Shown here: positions 63,202 through 64,000 of the stretch, piece after piece
Layout: the number at the start of each line of letters is the position of its first letter
Position numbering within the stretch: position 1 is the first letter of the stretch
Assembly (NCBI RefSeq): GCF_006716425.1
Contig: NZ_VFOZ01000001.1
Span: forward strand, 2,170,001 to 2,234,000
Length of the DNA: 64,000 nt
Direction: 5' to 3'
Origin: Actinoallomurus bryophytorum
GTDB lineage: Bacteria; Actinomycetota; Actinomycetes; Streptosporangiales; Streptosporangiaceae
Notes under the pieces: generated by a model
What the model was told of the DNA's origin: nothing
What the model saw: only the letters and a program-made list of their open reading frames with translations
Database searches by the model: none
Translations under genes and position numbers: made by a program

Positions 63202-64000
63202 ACCATCCACCAACCCACACTCGCAGCGCTGAGATCATGCGGGGACTCGGTTCCTTAGCCGTCTTGGTGATTCTGCTGGCCGGCGTTCCCGCCGGTCTGG
63301 CCACGTTCGCGGGCTCCCCCATCCCCCACGCCCTGCCGACCTGGGATCAGATCACCGCAACACTCACCCGGCCCGACACCGGCAATGCCCTATTTCTCGC
63401 CGTCATCAAGGTGATCGGCTGGGCGGCCTGGTGCCTGTTCACCGTGATCACGCTCGCCGAGACAGCCGGATATCGCCGCGGGCGCCCGCCCCGGGGACTG
63501 CCCGGTGCGATCCGCCCGATGCAGCACCTGGCCCGCGACCTGGTCGCCATGGCCGCCCTCATCGTGACCGCCACCGCTCCCGCAGTCGGCTCGACCGCCG
63601 CCGCTCTCTCCCAGCCCACAACCGCCGCGACCACCTCGCTCGCAGCCAACGCCGTTAGCGCTCCGACTGCCTCAGACGCGGAAAACGCGCAGCCCTCCCG
63701 CCTGCCCTCAGCACACCATCCGACCCGCACCACATCAGCTCATCCGTGGCAGACCCGAGTGATCAAACGCGGGGACACCCTGTGGGCGATCGCCCGCAAG
63801 ACGACCGGTTCAGGCGCGCAATACCCATCGATCTTCAATGCCAGCAAGCACCTCAACCAACCCCACGGCCTGCCACCCTTGACCGACCCCGACCGCATCT
63901 ACCCCGGCCAGCACATCAAGGCCCCGCCAAAGGGCAGCACCAGCGACCGCCCCGCCCGGCGACCAGCCCACACTCCGGCGCGCCCGCATCCTCGGCCGCC
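63198..64000 (+). CDS. LysM-domain membrane protein, cut by the window end
   Basis: The open frame runs without a stop to base 64000 (at least 267 residues). It has membrane helices (SLAVLVILLAGVPAGLATFA; FLAVIKVIGWAAWCLFTVIT; LVAMAALIVTATAPAVGST) and a LysM domain near residue 185 (RVIKRGDTLWAIARKTTGSG, then IYPGQHIKAP). This fits the peptidoglycan-binding LysM regulator often found at the end of actinomycete Tad operons. The ATG overlaps the TadG stop. Confidence 0.85.
   Translation, partial: MNHPPTHTRSAEIMRGLGSLAVLVILLAGVPAGLATFAGSPIPHALPTWDQITATLTRPDTGNALFLAVIKVIGWAAWCLFTVITLAETAGYRRGRPPRGLPGAIRPMQHLARDLVAMAALIVTATAPAVGSTAAALSQPTTAATTSLAANAVSAPTASDAENAQPSRLPSAHHPTRTTSAHPWQTRVIKRGDTLWAIARKTTGSGAQYPSIFNASKHLNQPHGLPPLTDPDRIYPGQHIKAPPKGSTSDRPARRPAHTPARPHPRP

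Overview
This window comes from the chromosome of a high-GC actinomycete. GTG starts, 4-base ATGA/GTGA overlaps between genes, an AfsR/SARP regulator, NarL-type two-component genes and a DUF2637 protein all fit that phylum. A filamentous group such as Streptosporangiales or a relative is a guess, not something the sequence proves. No rRNA and no CRISPR array were seen.

Left part (1-14.98 kb) is ordinary chromosome with signs of decay. Two adjacent minus-strand genes, a RibD/DHFR-like reductase and a cysteine-dioxygenase-like cupin, carry a +1 frameshift and an in-frame stop. A 47-bp copy of the 3' half of tRNA-Phe (2953-2999) and the intact tRNA-Phe (6553-6626) bracket a 3.6-kb scar. The scar holds a LuxR-type response regulator and histidine kinase pair, a membrane protein, and the wreck of a tyrosine integrase. 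A tRNA-Phe/Asp/Glu cluster follows. Then come a metallophosphoesterase, a zincin, an MFS exporter, a PspC protein, a PCMT-like methyltransferase, a glutaryl-CoA-type dehydrogenase, a small membrane protein, a GNAT enzyme, a VOC protein and tRNA-Lys.

From tRNA-Lys (14.9 kb) to the right edge the content is accessory and looks like a large integrative and conjugative element whose far end lies outside the window. Its first cargo is a complete five-gene type II CBASS anti-phage operon: CD-NTase, stand-alone E2, stand-alone E1, JAB peptidase, and a Cap4-like nuclease-SAVED effector. The recombination module (integrase, excisionase, DNA methylase) follows at 22.7-25.8 kb. An intergenic region with nine TAGGCA repeats separates it from a tightly coupled type IV secretion operon at 26.3-37.6 kb: VirB2-like, VirB6-like, PrgI, VirB4, VirD4, replication-relaxation protein, VirB8-like, and a transglycosylase/NlpC protein.

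Region 37.8-48.5 kb, mostly minus strand, holds a poorly understood module: a MoxR-type AAA ATPase, a zincin-vWA fusion protein, winged-helix proteins, and four members of an unrecognised family sharing a Y-A-R-W-W core. Part of it is tandemly duplicated and decaying. An anti-sigma-like kinase and a SARP-NB-ARC-TPR regulator follow (49.1-52.9 kb). The right end (53.3-64 kb) is a plus-strand operon with a DUF2637 protein, two related lipoproteins, secreted proteins and a full Tad pilus set (CpaB/SAF, TadZ, TadA, TadB, TadC, pilin, TadE/F/G-like, LysM). The element therefore carries both a conjugation machine and a Tad pilus, with CBASS as defence cargo.
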